DNA of 64,000 bases from SZUA-442 sp963753185. GTDB taxonomy: Bacteria > Actinomycetota > Acidimicrobiia > Spongiisociales > UBA5794. The stretch spans positions 682,001 to 746,000 of the forward strand of contig CAVWBO010000007.1 of the NCBI GenBank assembly GCA_963753185.1, written 5' to 3'. The position numbers and the translations under genes were made by a program. Below the pieces are notes generated by a model. The model saw nothing but the letters and a program-made list of their open reading frames with translations. It did no database searches and had not been told where the DNA came from. Numbering within the stretch: position 1 is the first letter of the stretch; every line of letters starts with the position of its first letter. This document shows positions 51,773-61,379 of the stretch, piece after piece.

Positions 51773-53886
51773 GCGCACCCATCTGGCCGGGACAGGCGTA
51801 CCCGCACGGCGCCACCTTTGACGGTTCCGGGACGAACTTCGCCGTCTTCGCCGAGAATGCCGAACGGGTGGAACTGTGCCTGTTCGACGAGGACGGCTTC
51901 GAGACCCGACTGCGACTCCCCGAGAGCACGGCATTCGTGCACCACGGCTACGTCCAGGGCGTCATGCCAGGCCAGCGATATGGCTTTCGCGTCCACGGAC
52001 CGTGGTCACCAGCGGACGGCATGCTCTTCAATCCCGACAAGCTCCTCCTCGATCCGTACGCAAAGGCGATCGAAGGGTCCGTCGACTGGCGTGACGCTAC
52101 GGTCCTCGGATACCGGTCGGGCCATCCCGATCGAATGGACGAACGCGACAGCGCCTCGTCGGTGCCCCGTTCGATCGTCGTGGACGACCGGTTCGATTGG
52201 ACGGGCGACGTCCACCTCGCGAGACCCCTCTTCGAGTCCATCATCTACGAGACACACGTGAAGGGGATATCCGCGACGCATCAGGGAGTCCCACCCGAGC
52301 TGCGGGGAACCTACGCAGGCCTTGCCAGCGACCCGATCGTCGAGCACCTCGTCGAGCTCGGGATCACCGCCGTCGAGCTGCTTCCTGTCCATCACTTCGT
52401 CCCAGAGCACCATCTCGTCAAGCGTGGCCTCACGAATTACTGGGGGTACAGCTCGATCGGGTACTTCGCTCCGCACGGCCCGTACTCGGCATCGGGCGAC
52501 AGGGGCCACCAGGTGAGAGAGTTCAAGTCGATGGTCAGGACCCTGCACCGCGCGGGCATCGAGGTCATCCTCGACGTCGTCTACAACCACACGGGTGAGG
52601 GTGGGCCGCTCGGGCCGACCCTCTCGTATCGCGGGCTCGACAACGCCTCGTTCTACCGGCTCGACCCTGACGATCGACGGCGCTACATCGACTACACAGG
52701 TACGGGCAACTCGCTCAACGTCCGCCATCCCCAGGTCCTCACGATGATCATGGACAGCCTGAGGTACTGGGTTACCGAGATGCACGTCGACGGCTTCCGG
52801 TTCGACCTTGCGGCCGCACTTGCACGCGATCTCCACGAGGTCGACAAGCTCGCGTCCTTCTTCGACCTGATCCACCAGGATCCCATCGTGAATCGCGTCA
52901 AGCTGATCGCAGAGCCCTGGGATCTCGGGGAGGGCGGATACCAGGTCGGCAACTTCCCGATCCTGTGGAGTGAATGGAACGGCAAGTACCGCGACGGCGT
53001 GCGGGACTACTGGAAGGGGAGCGACTGGACCCTCGCCGACTTCGCGTCGCGGTTCACGGGTAGCTCCGACCTCTACGGCTTCGCGGGTAGGCGTCCCCAT
53101 GCCTCGATCAACTTCGTGACGGCCCACGACGGTTTCACGCTCGCCGACCTCGTTTCGTACAACCAGAAGCACAACGACGCGAACGGCGAGGGCGGTCGTG
53201 ACGGTGAGAGCCACAATCGATCGTGGAACTCAGGGGTCGAGGGTCCGACAGACGATCCCGAGGTGAACGGGATCCGCGCGAGGCGGGCACGGTCGATCCT
53301 GACCACGTTGCTGTTGTCCCAGGGTGTTCCCATGATCCTCGGAGGCGACGAGATCGGGAGGACACAGGGTGGAAACAACAACGCCTACTGCCAGGACAAC
53401 GCGACCTCGTGGTACGACTGGGCCGACGTGGACGCAGGCATGCTCGAGTATGCGCGGGAACTCATCCGCATCCGCAGGGCGCATCCTGTGTTCCGCAGGC
53501 GACGGTGGTTCGAGGGTCGAAGCGTGCGCGGATCGGATCACAACGACATCGCTTGGTACAAGCCAGACGGGCACTCGATGTCGGCAGACGATTGGCAGCG
53601 CGGATACGCGAAGTCCCTCGCCGTGTACCTCAACGGCAAGGCGATCCCAACCCTCGATGCGCAGGGCATGCCCGTCATCGACGACAGCTTCCTCGTTCTC
53701 TTCAACGCACACGACGAGCCTGTGCGTTTCGTGATGCCCCCCGAGCTTGTCGATCTCGAATGGGAGATCGTGCTGTATTCGGCCACGGGGCTCGCGCCTG
53801 AGCTGCCCGTCGGGGCGAGGGAGACCGGCGAGGTCGCAAGCTGGTCCGTCGTCCTGCTCAGGAAGAGGAACGGCGACCGCCCGTGA
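51769..53886 (+). CDS. glgX: Glycogen debranching enzyme
   Basis: Isoamylase-type GH13 enzyme that removes alpha-1,6 branches left by phosphorylase, 705 aa. Residues 1-110 are a CBM48/N-terminal beta domain (GATFDGSGTNFAVFAENAERVELCLFD). The catalytic barrel has VDGFRFDLAAALAR (nucleophile Asp), LIAEPWDLGEGGYQVGNFP (Glu acid/base) and TAHDGFTLADLVSYN (third Asp). QGVPMILGGDEIGRTQGGNNNAYCQDN is the classical GlgX signature. It starts at GTG 51769, overlapping glgP, and its stop overlaps the glgA start. Confidence 0.94.
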   Translation: MSAPIWPGQAYPHGATFDGSGTNFAVFAENAERVELCLFDEDGFETRLRLPESTAFVHHGYVQGVMPGQRYGFRVHGPWSPADGMLFNPDKLLLDPYAKAIEGSVDWRDATVLGYRSGHPDRMDERDSASSVPRSIVVDDRFDWTGDVHLARPLFESIIYETHVKGISATHQGVPPELRGTYAGLASDPIVEHLVELGITAVELLPVHHFVPEHHLVKRGLTNYWGYSSIGYFAPHGPYSASGDRGHQVREFKSMVRTLHRAGIEVILDVVYNHTGEGGPLGPTLSYRGLDNASFYRLDPDDRRRYIDYTGTGNSLNVRHPQVLTMIMDSLRYWVTEMHVDGFRFDLAAALARDLHEVDKLASFFDLIHQDPIVNRVKLIAEPWDLGEGGYQVGNFPILWSEWNGKYRDGVRDYWKGSDWTLADFASRFTGSSDLYGFAGRRPHASINFVTAHDGFTLADLVSYNQKHNDANGEGGRDGESHNRSWNSGVEGPTDDPEVNGIRARRARSILTTLLLSQGVPMILGGDEIGRTQGGNNNAYCQDNATSWYDWADVDAGMLEYARELIRIRRAHPVFRRRRWFEGRSVRGSDHNDIAWYKPDGHSMSADDWQRGYAKSLAVYLNGKAIPTLDAQGMPVIDDSFLVLFNAHDEPVRFVMPPELVDLEWEIVLYSATGLAPELPVGARETGEVASWSVVLLRKRNGDRP

Positions 53887-55275
53887 GGATCGTGTTCGCG
53901 ACCGCGGAGCTCGCTCCCCTCGTGTCCGTTGGGGGACTCGCGGAGGCGGCAGGCGGACTCGTTGCAGCGCTGCGCGACCGGGGTGTCACCGTCGAACTCG
54001 TGGTACCTGACTACTCAGGTGTCGCGTTGGAGGGCGAGGAGGCGGTTCCCCTCGACGTCCCGGGCTGGGCTGCACCCGCCACAGCGCGCCGGGGTGTGGT
54101 CGACGGCATCGGTGAGATCACCCTGATCGACGTTCCCGGCATCGCGAAGCCACACCCGTACACGGACGCATCGGGTGCCGGCTGGCCGGACAACGCGGAC
54201 CGGTTCTTCGCGTTCTCTGCTGCCGTCGCCTCGCTCACCCGTTCGATCAGACCGGACGTCCTCCACTGCAACGACTGGCACACGGCCGCCGCATTCGGCC
54301 TGCTCGATATGCCGATCCCGAAGGTCCTGACGATCCACACCCTCGGTTACCAGGGGTGGACCTCGGGGGGCTGGCTCGGCAGGATCACCGTCAGACCGGA
54401 TCTCTTCGAGGCGTACGGCGGCACGAACCCCCTGGCGGGGGCGATCCAACTCGCGGACAGGGTCATCGCCGTCAGCCCGACCTACGCCGCCGACATCCTG
54501 ACTCCCGAGGGTGGATTCGGCCTGCACACGCAACTGGGGGAGCTCGGTGACAGACTGGTCGGGATCCGGAACGGCATCGACACGGGCCGTTGGAACCCTG
54601 CAACGGATCCCCACATCGCATCCCGGTACGACGTCGGCGACATGTCGGGGAAGGTCGCCTGTCGTGAGGACCTCGCCGCGGAACTCGGGTGGACACAGGC
54701 GAAGGACCCTATCGTCGCGATGATCACCCGCCTCGTGGACCAGAAGGGCGTCGACATCGCCCTCGAGAGCGCCCGCTTCGCAGGGAACGTCCCATTCCGT
54801 CTCGCGCTGTTGGGGTCCGGGGAGGCATGGATGGCGGAGTGGGCGACCCGCCTGGTCGACCAGGATCCTGACCACGTCTGGTTCCATGACGGATTCGACA
54901 GGGCGCTCTCGCACCGGCTGTTCGCCGGTGCGGATCTCGTCATGATGCCGAGTCGCTTCGAGCCGTGTGGCCTCGCCCAGATGCAGGCGATGCAGTACGG
55001 GGCGATTCCCGTCGTCACACCCGTGGGCGGACTCCTCGACACGGTCGTCGATGCAGACGACGACCGCCTCCATGGGAACGGCTTCATCGCACAGACGGTC
55101 GACACGGCGGGCATGATCGACGCCTTGCACCGTGCGGTGCGCGCGTGGAAGCAGCCGCAGTCGGCGCGGCTCGATCCAGCGTCGGGGGATGCTGGGCGAT
55201 TGGTCATGGGAAGGCCCCGCGACCGAGCACATCGATCTGTACGGGGAACTGGCAGGCCGGCCCGCTCAGTTGTAA
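53883..55275 (+). pseudogene. glgA: Glycogen synthase with one frameshift near the C-terminus
   Basis: ADP-glucose-dependent GT5 glycogen synthase. It starts MRIVFATAELAPLVSVGGLAEA with the KxGGL-equivalent region, then GIRNGIDTGRWNPATD, the ITRLVDQKGVDIALE nucleotide-binding strand, and MPSRFEPCGLAQMQAMQYG with the ExxGL donor site. After RAVRAWKQPQ the frame departs and runs antisense through glgC, whereas the expected ending (GMLGDWSWEGPATEHIDLYG, then ELAGRPAQL) is found in another frame with a stop at 55275. The coding length is one base too long; dropping one base near 55170, or one G from GGGGG at 55184-55188, restores a 463-aa synthase. The restored stop overlaps the glgC stop by ten bases. 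Confidence 0.88.
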
Positions 55276-56519
55276 CTGATCTCCTGGCCCTTCGCGATTG
55301 CGACGACCCCGCCTTTGGAGACGGCGAACTCCGATGCGTCACGCTCGTGGTCGACGCCGATCTGGCGGTTGCGCGGAACGACGACGTTCTTGTCGATGAT
55401 CGCGTTCCGCACGACCGCTCCTGGCCCGATGACGACATCCTCGAACAGGATCGAGTTCTCGATGGTCGCACCGGGCTCGATGCGGACGTTCGGCGAGATG
55501 ATCGAATGGTCGACGGTTGCGCCGGTGATGATCGAACCGGGGGCGATCATCGCGTTCGCGACGCGCGCCGAGCCGAGCTCGCCGTGCGCGACGATCTTGG
55601 CAGGGGGAAGCGTCCTCCCCACGGAGGTGTGGACCGGCCATTCCGTGTTGTAGAGGTTGAAGATCGGTTCCGGATCGACGAGGTCCATGTTCGACGCGTA
55701 GTACGAATCGAGTGTCCCGACGTCGCGCCAGTAGTGGCGATCTCGTGGCGTCTCACCGGGAACGATGTTCTCGGTGAAGTCGTACACCGATGCCTGGCCT
55801 GACGCCACGAGCGCGGGGATGACGTCACCTCCGATGTCTCGACCCGACTTGGACGATGCCGCATCGGCCTGGACGATGTCGACGAGCACCTCGGTCGTGA
55901 AGACGTAGTTCCCCATCGAGGCGAGCACCTCTCCAGGGGAATCCGGAAGGCCCTCAGCCGTCTCGGGCTTCTCGAGGAAGGCCGTGATGCGCGACGATCC
56001 TGCTCCCTTCTCGATGACTCCGAACTGGGAGGACTCCTCCTTGGGTACCCGGATACCCGCGACCGTGACACCTGCGCCACTGTCGATGTGGTGCTGGAGC
56101 ATCTGGTTCGGATCCATTCGGTAGATGTGGTCCGCGCCGAACACGAAGATGTATCGGGGTTTCTCGTCGTCGATCAGGTTCATGTTCTGGAAGATCGCGT
56201 CGGCAGATCCCGCGAACCACTGGGGACCGCGGCGCATCTGCGCGGGAACGGTCGTGACGTACGAGCCCATGATCGTCGAGAGTCGCCAGGTCCGTGAGAT
56301 GTGGACGTCGAGGCTGTGGCTCTTGTACTGGGTGAGTACGACGATCCTGCGGAAGCCACCGTTGACGAGATTCGACAACGCGAAGTCGATGAGTCGGTAC
56401 TGGCCACCATGGGGGACCGCGGGTTTGGCCCGAACGGCGGTGAGGGGCATCAGCCTCTTCCCCATGCCACCCGCGAGGACGATCGACAGGATCCGGGCAT
56501 CATATGGCAGACGGTTCAT
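55266..56519 (-). CDS. glgC: Glucose-1-phosphate adenylyltransferase
   Basis: Makes ADP-glucose, the committed step of bacterial glycogen synthesis; 417 aa. Features are the SIVLAGGMGKRLMPLT nucleotide loop, KPAVPHGGQYRLIDFALSN substrate motif, FVFGADHIYRMDPNQML, FLEKPETAEGLPD, and a C-terminal left-handed beta-helix (ANAMIAPGSIITGATVDHSIISPNVRIEPGA). ATG 56519 follows GAGGATG; longer in-frame starts add only a few residues. TACACC about 25 bases upstream may be the -10. It is divergent from glgB across 77 bases and convergent with glgA. Confidence 0.95.
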   Translation of the reverse strand: MNRLPYDARILSIVLAGGMGKRLMPLTAVRAKPAVPHGGQYRLIDFALSNLVNGGFRRIVVLTQYKSHSLDVHISRTWRLSTIMGSYVTTVPAQMRRGPQWFAGSADAIFQNMNLIDDEKPRYIFVFGADHIYRMDPNQMLQHHIDSGAGVTVAGIRVPKEESSQFGVIEKGAGSSRITAFLEKPETAEGLPDSPGEVLASMGNYVFTTEVLVDIVQADAASSKSGRDIGGDVIPALVASGQASVYDFTENIVPGETPRDRHYWRDVGTLDSYYASNMDLVDPEPIFNLYNTEWPVHTSVGRTLPPAKIVAHGELGSARVANAMIAPGSIITGATVDHSIISPNVRIEPGATIENSILFEDVVIGPGAVVRNAIIDKNVVVPRNRQIGVDHERDASEFAVSKGGVVAIAKGQEISYN

Positions 56520-56584
56520 GCCCACATCCTCGCACAATTCGGTGTACCGCGATCCGTGCCCTCGTGGAGGCCCACGCTAACGAT

Positions 56585-56596
56585 TACATTGGGCTC
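56585..56596 (+). promoter_or_regulatory. Leaderless promoter of glgB
   Basis: TACATT at 56585-56590 is followed by six bases and GTG 56597. The frame is open further upstream but there is no Shine-Dalgarno. Confidence 0.6.
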
Positions 56597-58459
56597 GTGA
56601 ACTCCAAACCCGCCCCATTGTCCGACGCCGACCGCTGGTCATTCAACGAAGGGACGCATACGCGCCTGTACGAGGTGCTCGGCACCCACATGGACGGCGA
56701 CGGAACGACCTTCCGCGTATGGGCTCCGTCGGCATCTCGCGTCGAGGTCATCGGCGACTTCACAGGATGGTCAGAAGGCGTCGACCTGCACCCCGACGCC
56801 TCTGGGGTGTGGTCCGGTTCGATCGAAGGGGTCGGGCGCGGTTCGGTGTACAAGTACCGGGTAACCGGTCCCGACGGCGGAGCGCCCGTGGACAAGGCCG
56901 ATCCGTTCGCCGCATGGGCGGAGGAGCCGCCACGGACCGGTTCGGTTGTGTGGGACCGCTCCTTTCCCTGGTCCGATGACGAATGGATGGGCAGGCGCGG
57001 AGCGGCAAACGCACTCGACGCACCGATGGCGATCTACGAGGTCCACCTCGGTTCGTGGAGATATGAGCCCGGCGGTTACCGCGCCCTCGCCGACCAGCTC
57101 GCCGACTACGCGGCAGAGATGGCGTTCACCCACGTCGAGCTGCTCCCCGTCATGGAGCATCCCTTCTACGGGTCGTGGGGGTACCAGACCACGGGGTACT
57201 TCGCACCGACCGCGAGGTACGGCGAGCCCCAGGATCTCATGTACCTCGTCGATCATCTGCATCGCAACGGTGTCGGTGTCATCCTCGATTGGGTTCCCTC
57301 GCACTTCCCTTCAGATGCCCACGGGCTTGCGATGTTCGATGGGACACACCTCTACGAGCACGCCGACCCCCAGCAGGGCTACCACCCGGATTGGGACAGC
57401 CTCATCTTCAACTACGGGCGTCACGAGGTCCGCAGCTTCCTCCTCTCGAGTGCGACGATGTGGCTCGATCGCTATCACGCCGATGGAATCAGGGTCGATG
57501 CCGTGGCGTCGATGCTCTATAGGGACTACTCCCGTCAGCCGGGGGAGTGGGTACCGAACGTGTTCGGTGGTCGCGAGAACCTCGAGGCGATCTCATTGCT
57601 CCAGCAGCTCAACACCTCGGTGTTCGGACAGTTCCCTGACGTCCAGATGTTCGCTGAGGAGTCGACGGCCTTCCCAGGCGTCACGGCGCCGGTCGATCTC
57701 GGCGGTGTCGGGTTCGGTGAGAAGTGGGACATGGGGTGGATGAACGACACGCTCCGATACGTGGAGCGGGATCCGATCCATCGGAAGCACCATCACCACG
57801 AGCTCACATTCCGAATGGTCTACGCATACAACGAGAACTTCACGCTTCCCCTGTCCCACGACGAGGTCGTCCACGGGAAGGGCTCACTCCTGTCCAAGCA
57901 CCCCGGTGACCGTTGGCAGCAGTTCGCAGGGTTGCGGGCACTCCTCGGCTACCAGTGGTCACAGCCGGGTAAGGCATTGCTGTTCATGGGAAGCGAGTTC
58001 GGGGTCAACGACGAGTGGAACCATGAACAGGAGCTCGACTGGTCGCTGCTGGCGCTTCCCGAGCATCGCGGTGTTCAGCTGTGGGTCGCCGACCTCAATC
58101 GGTTCCTCGCGCAGACGCCAGCCATGGCGGAACTCGACAATGAACCTGCCGGATTCCGGTGGGTCGTAGGGGACGACGCGGCGAACAGCGTCTACGCGTA
58201 CCTCCGCCTGGCACGGGACGGTTCCCCTGTCCTGTTCGTCGCGAACTTCACTCCGGTCGTGCGTGAGGGATACCGCATGGGTGTGCCGGTACCTGGTGAG
58301 TGGCGAGAGGTGCTCAACAGCGACGATCCCCGGTACGGCGGAAGCGGTGTCGTCAACGGATCCGTGCCCGCCGAGCCCATCTCGACGCACGGTTACGACC
58401 AGTCGATCCAGATCCGGGTCCCACCGCTGGCCGCGGCCTTCTACGTTCCGGTCGACTGA
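56597..58459 (+). CDS. glgB: 1,4-alpha-glucan branching enzyme
   Basis: Introduces alpha-1,6 branches into glycogen, 620 aa from GTG 56597. The CBM48 domain is at about residues 30-115 (GTTFRVWAPSASRVEVIGDF). The GH13 barrel has VILDWVPSHFPSD, GIRVDAVASMLYRDYSR (nucleophile Asp), MFAEESTAFPGVT (Glu) and LSHDEVVHGKGSL (third Asp). A C-terminal beta domain ends at AAFYVPVD. Only one N-terminal beta module is present, which is the shorter GlgB type. Leaderless start predicted; longer upstream starts would overlap the divergent glgC. Confidence 0.93.
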   Translation: MNSKPAPLSDADRWSFNEGTHTRLYEVLGTHMDGDGTTFRVWAPSASRVEVIGDFTGWSEGVDLHPDASGVWSGSIEGVGRGSVYKYRVTGPDGGAPVDKADPFAAWAEEPPRTGSVVWDRSFPWSDDEWMGRRGAANALDAPMAIYEVHLGSWRYEPGGYRALADQLADYAAEMAFTHVELLPVMEHPFYGSWGYQTTGYFAPTARYGEPQDLMYLVDHLHRNGVGVILDWVPSHFPSDAHGLAMFDGTHLYEHADPQQGYHPDWDSLIFNYGRHEVRSFLLSSATMWLDRYHADGIRVDAVASMLYRDYSRQPGEWVPNVFGGRENLEAISLLQQLNTSVFGQFPDVQMFAEESTAFPGVTAPVDLGGVGFGEKWDMGWMNDTLRYVERDPIHRKHHHHELTFRMVYAYNENFTLPLSHDEVVHGKGSLLSKHPGDRWQQFAGLRALLGYQWSQPGKALLFMGSEFGVNDEWNHEQELDWSLLALPEHRGVQLWVADLNRFLAQTPAMAELDNEPAGFRWVVGDDAANSVYAYLRLARDGSPVLFVANFTPVVREGYRMGVPVPGEWREVLNSDDPRYGGSGVVNGSVPAEPISTHGYDQSIQIRVPPLAAAFYVPVD

Positions 58460-58482
58460 GTCACCAGCCGAGAGGGGAATCG

Positions 58483-59001
58483 TCAGGCCACGTTGGAGGC
58501 GACCTTGGCGCCCCACCGTTCTGCCCGCTCGAGCTCCCCGTCCGTCAGCGGACCCGTGGCTCCTTCCACCCAGAAGCTCTCCGGATCCATGACCTGATGA
58601 GCCCGCTTCTTGCGCAGGCGCTTCGCCGCGCCCGCCGCAGCGGATCCGGGGAGGTGGGGTTTGGCGATACGCGTGTCGAAGGTCGCGAACGACGTGCCCT
58701 TGGGGACCGACACGGCTTCGATCCACTCCCTGATGCCGGGACCGGTCGAGACGAAGTCGCCGGTGAACCCCTCGGCGTACTTGCCCTCCCTCGCGTCCTC
58801 CCTGGTGCCCTGCCTGGTCATCCCGAACGCGTGCGTTGGTCCACCCACGACGAGGAGCCCGATGTCGTCAGCGACGGTCGACGGGGCGTCTCCCACCTCG
58901 ACCGTTTCCGTCTCGAGGACGCTCCCGGCTCCCGCAGCGATGGAGCGGGCGACCTCCATCGTGTTCCCGTACATGGACTCGTACACCACCAGACACCGCA
59001 T
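58483..59001 (-). CDS. Flavodoxin-like protein
   Basis: FMN-binding flavodoxin/nitric oxide synthase-like domain protein, 172 aa. The N-terminal phosphate loop MRCLVVYESMYGNTMEVARSIA is the flavodoxin signature (S/T-x-x-G-N-T), followed by DIGLLVVGGPTHAFGMT for the isoalloxazine loop. A basic C-terminal part (KRLRKKRAHQVMDPESFWVEG) ends the protein. Proteins of this group in actinobacteria are single-gene electron carriers of unknown partner. ATG 59001 follows GGAGGG. It may be read with tdh, which ends 77 bases upstream on the same strand. Confidence 0.83.
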   Translation of the reverse strand: MRCLVVYESMYGNTMEVARSIAAGAGSVLETETVEVGDAPSTVADDIGLLVVGGPTHAFGMTRQGTREDAREGKYAEGFTGDFVSTGPGIREWIEAVSVPKGTSFATFDTRIAKPHLPGSAAAGAAKRLRKKRAHQVMDPESFWVEGATGPLTDGELERAERWGAKVASNVA

Positions 59002-59078
59002 GATCCCTCCATCGGTACTTCTGAGATTGTCCGCCCATGGGGCGAGCACGTCAATCCCGTGCGGGAGATCGCTCGGGC

Positions 59079-60104
59079 TCACCGCCAGTCGAGGATCACC
59101 TTTGCGCACTCTCCCGAGCGCATGACGTCGAAGGCCATCTCGTATTCGGATGCGGGGAAGTGGTGGGTGATGACAGGGGAGACGTCCAGGCCCGTCTGGA
59201 GCATCGCGAGCATCTTGTACCACGTCTCGAACATCCTCCTGCCGTAGATTCCCTGGAGTGTCAGGCCCTTGAAGACGATGTCGTTCCAGTCGATGGGCGC
59301 CTGCTTCGGCGGAATGCCGAGCAGGGCGATCCCCCCACCGTTGTTCATGTGCGTGATCATGTCGTGGAGGGCGCTTGGGTTGCCTGACATCTCGAGGCCG
59401 ACGTCGAAGCCCTCCCGCATGCCGAGATCATCCATCGCATCCGAGAGTGAGTCGTTGAGCGCATGGAGCTCCCTGTCGGCTCCCATCGCCGCCGCAAGGC
59501 GGAGGCGGTACTCGTTCACGTCCGTGACGACGACGTAGCGGGCCCCGACGTGGCGGGCGACCGCGGCAGCCATCATGCCGATGGGGCCCGCCCCCGTGAT
59601 GAGGACGTCCTCGCCCACGAGATCGAAGTGGAGCGCCGTGTGAACTGCGTTCCCGAGGGGGTCGAGGATGCTCGCGATGTCGTCTGGCACGTCGTCTGGT
59701 ACCGGCTGCACGTTCGTTCCGGGAATGGCGACGTACTCCGCGAACGCCCCGGGCCGATTGACTCCGACACCGACCGTGTGAATGCACAGGTGCCGCCTCC
59801 CCGCCTGGCAATTGCGGCATCGCCCGCACACGATGTGTCCCTCGCCCGACACCCGCTGGCCGACCGATAGGCCCTGGACCTCGGGACCGATCTCCGTGAC
59901 GGTTCCCACGTACTCGTGCCCGATCGTCATCGGAGTCGGGATCGTCGATGCCGCCCATTCGTCCCATGCGACGATGTGCAGGTCCGTGCCGCAGATCGAT
60001 GTCTTCGCTACGCGGATGAGGACGTCGTTCGGTCCCACATCGGGTATCGGGACTTCCTCCATCCAGATCCCCGCCTCCGGCTTCGCCTTGACCAGGGCGC
60101 GCAT
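59079..60104 (-). CDS. tdh: L-threonine 3-dehydrogenase
   Basis: Oxidises threonine to 2-amino-3-oxobutyrate with NAD; 341 aa, zinc MDR family. Catalytic zinc site SICGTDLHIVAWDEWA (Cys, then HEYVG), structural-zinc cysteines in CGRCRNCQAGRRHLC, and Rossmann fold ITGAGPIGMMAAAVARHVGA are all visible. SGNPSALHDMITHMNNGGG is a typical Tdh segment. ATG 60104 overlaps the kbl stop in TGATG; GTG 60107 is an alternative. Coupling with kbl fixes the function. Confidence 0.94.
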   Translation of the reverse strand: MRALVKAKPEAGIWMEEVPIPDVGPNDVLIRVAKTSICGTDLHIVAWDEWAASTIPTPMTIGHEYVGTVTEIGPEVQGLSVGQRVSGEGHIVCGRCRNCQAGRRHLCIHTVGVGVNRPGAFAEYVAIPGTNVQPVPDDVPDDIASILDPLGNAVHTALHFDLVGEDVLITGAGPIGMMAAAVARHVGARYVVVTDVNEYRLRLAAAMGADRELHALNDSLSDAMDDLGMREGFDVGLEMSGNPSALHDMITHMNNGGGIALLGIPPKQAPIDWNDIVFKGLTLQGIYGRRMFETWYKMLAMLQTGLDVSPVITHHFPASEYEMAFDVMRSGECAKVILDWR

Positions 60105-61294
60105 CACGGGATCACACCCAGGTCCCGTGCGACATCGCGGAAGGCGTCGATCGCCTTGTCGATGTGGTCCGGTGTGTGGGCCGCGGACATCTGCGTTCTG
60201 ATGCGAGCCCTGCCCTGTGGGACGACGGGAAAGGAGAACCCGATGACGTAGACACCCAGCTCGAGCAGGCGATCCGCCATCTCGGAGGCAACCCTCGCGT
60301 CACCGAGCATGACGGGGATGATCGGATGATCGGCGCCTGCGAGGGTGAACCCGCACAGCTCCATGCCGGATCGGAAGCGAGAGGCGTTCGCCCTGAGCCG
60401 CTCGCGTCGGCCGGTCGAGCGCTCGAGGATGTCGAGCGCTTTGACCGTGGTGGCGGCGATCATTGGGGCGAGGCTGTTCGAGAACAGGTATGGGCGTGAT
60501 CGCTGGCGGAGGATCTCGATGAGCTCACGCGGTCCGGAGGTGTATCCGCCTGAGGCACCGCCGAGTGCCTTTCCGAGCGTTCCCGTGACGATGTCGACCC
60601 TGTCGGAGACACCCCAGTGATCGGGGGTCCCTGCGCCATGCTCGCCGATGAAGCCGACGGCATGGGAGTCGTCAACCATGACGATCGCGTCGTACTCGTC
60701 TGCGAGGTCGCAGATCGCCGGGAGGTTGGCGATGACCCCGTCCATCGAGAACACACCGTCGGTTGCGATCATCCGGTATCGGGCGTCGGCAGCCTCTCGG
60801 AGCCTCGCTTCGAGGTCAGCCATGTCGTTGTTGGCGTAGCGATACCTGGATGCCTTGCACAGTCGGATGCCGTCGATGATCGAGGCGTGGTTGAGGGCGT
60901 CCGAGATCACCGCGTCACGGTCATCGAGGACGGTCTCGAACAGGCCACCGTTGGCGTCCCAGCACGACGAGTAGAGGATGGTCGACTCGGTCCCCAGGAA
61001 CTCCGAGATCCGCTCCTCGAGCGCCGTGTGGACGGTTTGCGTGCCGCAGATGAATCGCACGGATGCCATGCCGTAGCCGTATTCGGCGAGAGCCCTGGTC
61101 GCCGCGTCCACCAGCTCCGGATCATTCGCGAGGCCCAGGTAGTTGTTCGCGCAGAAGTTGATCACCTCGGACCCGTCGGCAAGGGTGATCACCGCGTCCT
61201 GCGGGGACGCGATCACCCTCTCCGATTTGTAGAGGCCTTCCCGCTCGAGATCTGCTGTCTCGGCAGCGAGATGGTCGAGAAATCCGATCGTCAT
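60104..61294 (-). CDS. kbl: 2-amino-3-ketobutyrate CoA ligase (glycine C-acetyltransferase)
   Basis: Cleaves 2-amino-3-oxobutyrate with CoA to glycine and acetyl-CoA; PLP alpha-oxoamine synthase of 396 aa. NFCANNYLGLANDPEL near the N-terminus, DAIVMVDDSHAVGFIGEHGAGT with the PLP-binding Asp and His, and TGTLGKALGGASGGY with the Schiff-base Lys are the KBL hallmarks. ATG 61294 follows GGAGGT. First gene of the kbl-tdh operon, the usual pairing for threonine catabolism to glycine; the acetyl-CoA product links to central metabolism. Confidence 0.95.
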   Translation of the reverse strand: MTIGFLDHLAAETADLEREGLYKSERVIASPQDAVITLADGSEVINFCANNYLGLANDPELVDAATRALAEYGYGMASVRFICGTQTVHTALEERISEFLGTESTILYSSCWDANGGLFETVLDDRDAVISDALNHASIIDGIRLCKASRYRYANNDMADLEARLREAADARYRMIATDGVFSMDGVIANLPAICDLADEYDAIVMVDDSHAVGFIGEHGAGTPDHWGVSDRVDIVTGTLGKALGGASGGYTSGPRELIEILRQRSRPYLFSNSLAPMIAATTVKALDILERSTGRRERLRANASRFRSGMELCGFTLAGADHPIIPVMLGDARVASEMADRLLELGVYVIGFSFPVVPQGRARIRTQMSAAHTPDHIDKAIDAFRDVARDLGVIP

Positions 61295-61379
61295 GGCACC
61301 TCCACTGCCGAGTCTATGCCAGCCCGAGTTCCGGGACCGGTGCTAGCTTGCGGACGTCGGAATCGGAGGCACGAGCTAC

